The notes beneath the pieces are model-generated. The model did no database searches. It worked only from the letters and a program-made list of their open reading frames with translations, and was not told where the DNA came from. DNA of 64,000 bases from Arenicola marina (lineage: Eukaryota; Annelida; Polychaeta; Arenicolidae): contig OZ025248.1 in the NCBI GenBank assembly GCA_964019135.1, positions 10,113,574 to 10,177,573 of the forward strand. Direction: 5' to 3'. Positions 63,165 through 64,000 of this stretch are shown here, piece by piece; within the stretch, counting starts at the first letter, position 1; the number at the start of each line of letters is the position of its first letter. The position numbers and the translations under genes are program-made.

Positions 63165-63321
63165 AACGCTGATGATGCCTTGTCTCTGTGGACATATGTC
63201 TCAGTGCTAATGCTTCCCAAATATCGCCCTTTTTTGTCTCTATCATACGCGGGGACATTACATACCCATATACGACCCTTTTCATTCTGGACCCCGTTGT
63301 TGTCATTTGCATTTTGAGCCC
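63165..63321. other. Short unique spacer between the element and the terminal minisatellite
   Basis: This is unique sequence with no gene recognised. Confidence 0.4.
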
Positions 63322-64000
63322 ATACCGTCAGACATACTGTCAGACATACTGTCAGACTTACTGTCAGACTTACTGTCAGACATACTGTCAGACTTACCGT
63401 CAGACATACCGTCATACAATACCGTCAGACATACAGTCAGCCATACTGTCAGACATACTATAAGACAAATTGTCGGACATAGTGTCAGACATACTCTGAC
63501 ATACTGTCAGACATACTGTGACAAGATGTCAGACATACCGTCAGACATACTGTGAGACATACTGTGAGACATACTGTCAGACCTACTGTCAGATATACTG
63601 TCAGACATGATCTGAGACATGCAGTCGGCCATATTGTCAGGCATACTATAAGACAAATTGTCGGACATAGTGTCAGACATACTGTCAGACATACTGTGTC
63701 ATCGTCAAACATACTGTCAGACATACTGTCAGACATACTTGTCAGACACTTATCAGACACTTGTCAGACACACTTGTCTGACACTGTCGGACATACTGTC
63801 AGACATACTGTGAGACATACGGTGGCATACTGTCAGACATGCTGTGACATTGTCAGACTCACTGTCAGACATACGTCAGACACACTTCTCAGACACACTG
63901 TCAGACATATTGTCAGACGTACGGTGACATACTCTCAGACACACTGGTCAGACATACTGTCAGACGTACGGTGACATACTCTCAGACACACTGGTCAGAC
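63322..64000 (+). repeat. 12-bp-based minisatellite (ACTGTCAGACAT type), runs off the window
   Basis: The basic unit is ACTGTCAGACAT with many substitutions and small length changes. Two levels of higher order are visible. A block around 63434-63500 recurs about 188 bp later (63622-63690). A 47-bp unit starting GTCAGACGTACGG at 63912 repeats at 63959. Open frames rich in Ser-Asp-Ile-Leu or Gln-Thr-Tyr-Cys are repeat translations. Confidence 0.9.

Noticed and set aside
63188-63974. Open frames with Ser-Asp-Ile-Leu or Gln-Thr-Tyr-Cys repeats
   Set aside because: They are translations of the 12-bp minisatellite, whose length is a multiple of 3.
57439-64000. A 3' end of the EGF gene, a tRNA, or a virus-derived element
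   Set aside because: No EGF exon, no cloverleaf-like sequence, and no reverse transcriptase, integrase or capsid-like frame was seen right of the gap.

Overview
The window is eukaryotic, almost certainly from an animal, and is dominated by one structure. From base 1 to the assembly gap at 57239 it is a head-to-tail array of a 383-bp unit. Each unit holds one 114-bp exon for a calcium-binding EGF-like module, flanked by GT-AG phase-1 introns of about 269 bp. I count 149 complete exons on the + strand, plus the last 15 bases of one more at the left edge. Both ends of the gene lie outside the readable sequence. EGF modules on single symmetric 1-1 exons, and the module sequence itself (CASNPC, CQNGGTC, NGYSC), recall fibropellin/Notch-type proteins of invertebrate deuterostomes. 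Together with the many minisatellites and poly-G/poly-C runs, this makes an amphioxus- or echinoderm-like genome my best guess. That is an inference, not a proof.

The array is nearly uniform: every module keeps all six cysteines and no exon has a stop or frameshift. It also shows higher-order structure. Two adjacent 29-unit blocks (11,106 bp, 11276-22381 and 22382-33487) share every private variant I checked. A 15-unit block (offset 5,745 bp) recurs near the left edge. Further blocks of 2 to 12 units are re-used across the array at offsets 1149, 3064, 3448, 5362, 6128, 14553 and 26036. This is what repeated unequal exchange or gene conversion would produce, but some of it could be assembly error. 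Because the unit length is not a multiple of 3, successive exons fall in different frames and only splicing joins them.

Right of the 200-base gap the sequence changes completely. First comes a 38-bp tandem repeat cut by the gap (57439-57520). A gene-poor, homopolymer-rich stretch follows (57521-60727), with C-runs on the left and mostly G-runs on the right, and with CCAAT and CRE-like motifs that could be regulatory. Next is a 2.4-kb fold-back-like DNA element (60728-63164). Its inverted ends carry long arrays of the same roughly 20-bp minisatellite in opposite orientation, and a 4-bp direct repeat flanks it. The window ends in a 12-bp-based minisatellite (63322-64000). I see no convincing protein-coding gene right of the gap and no RNA gene anywhere.
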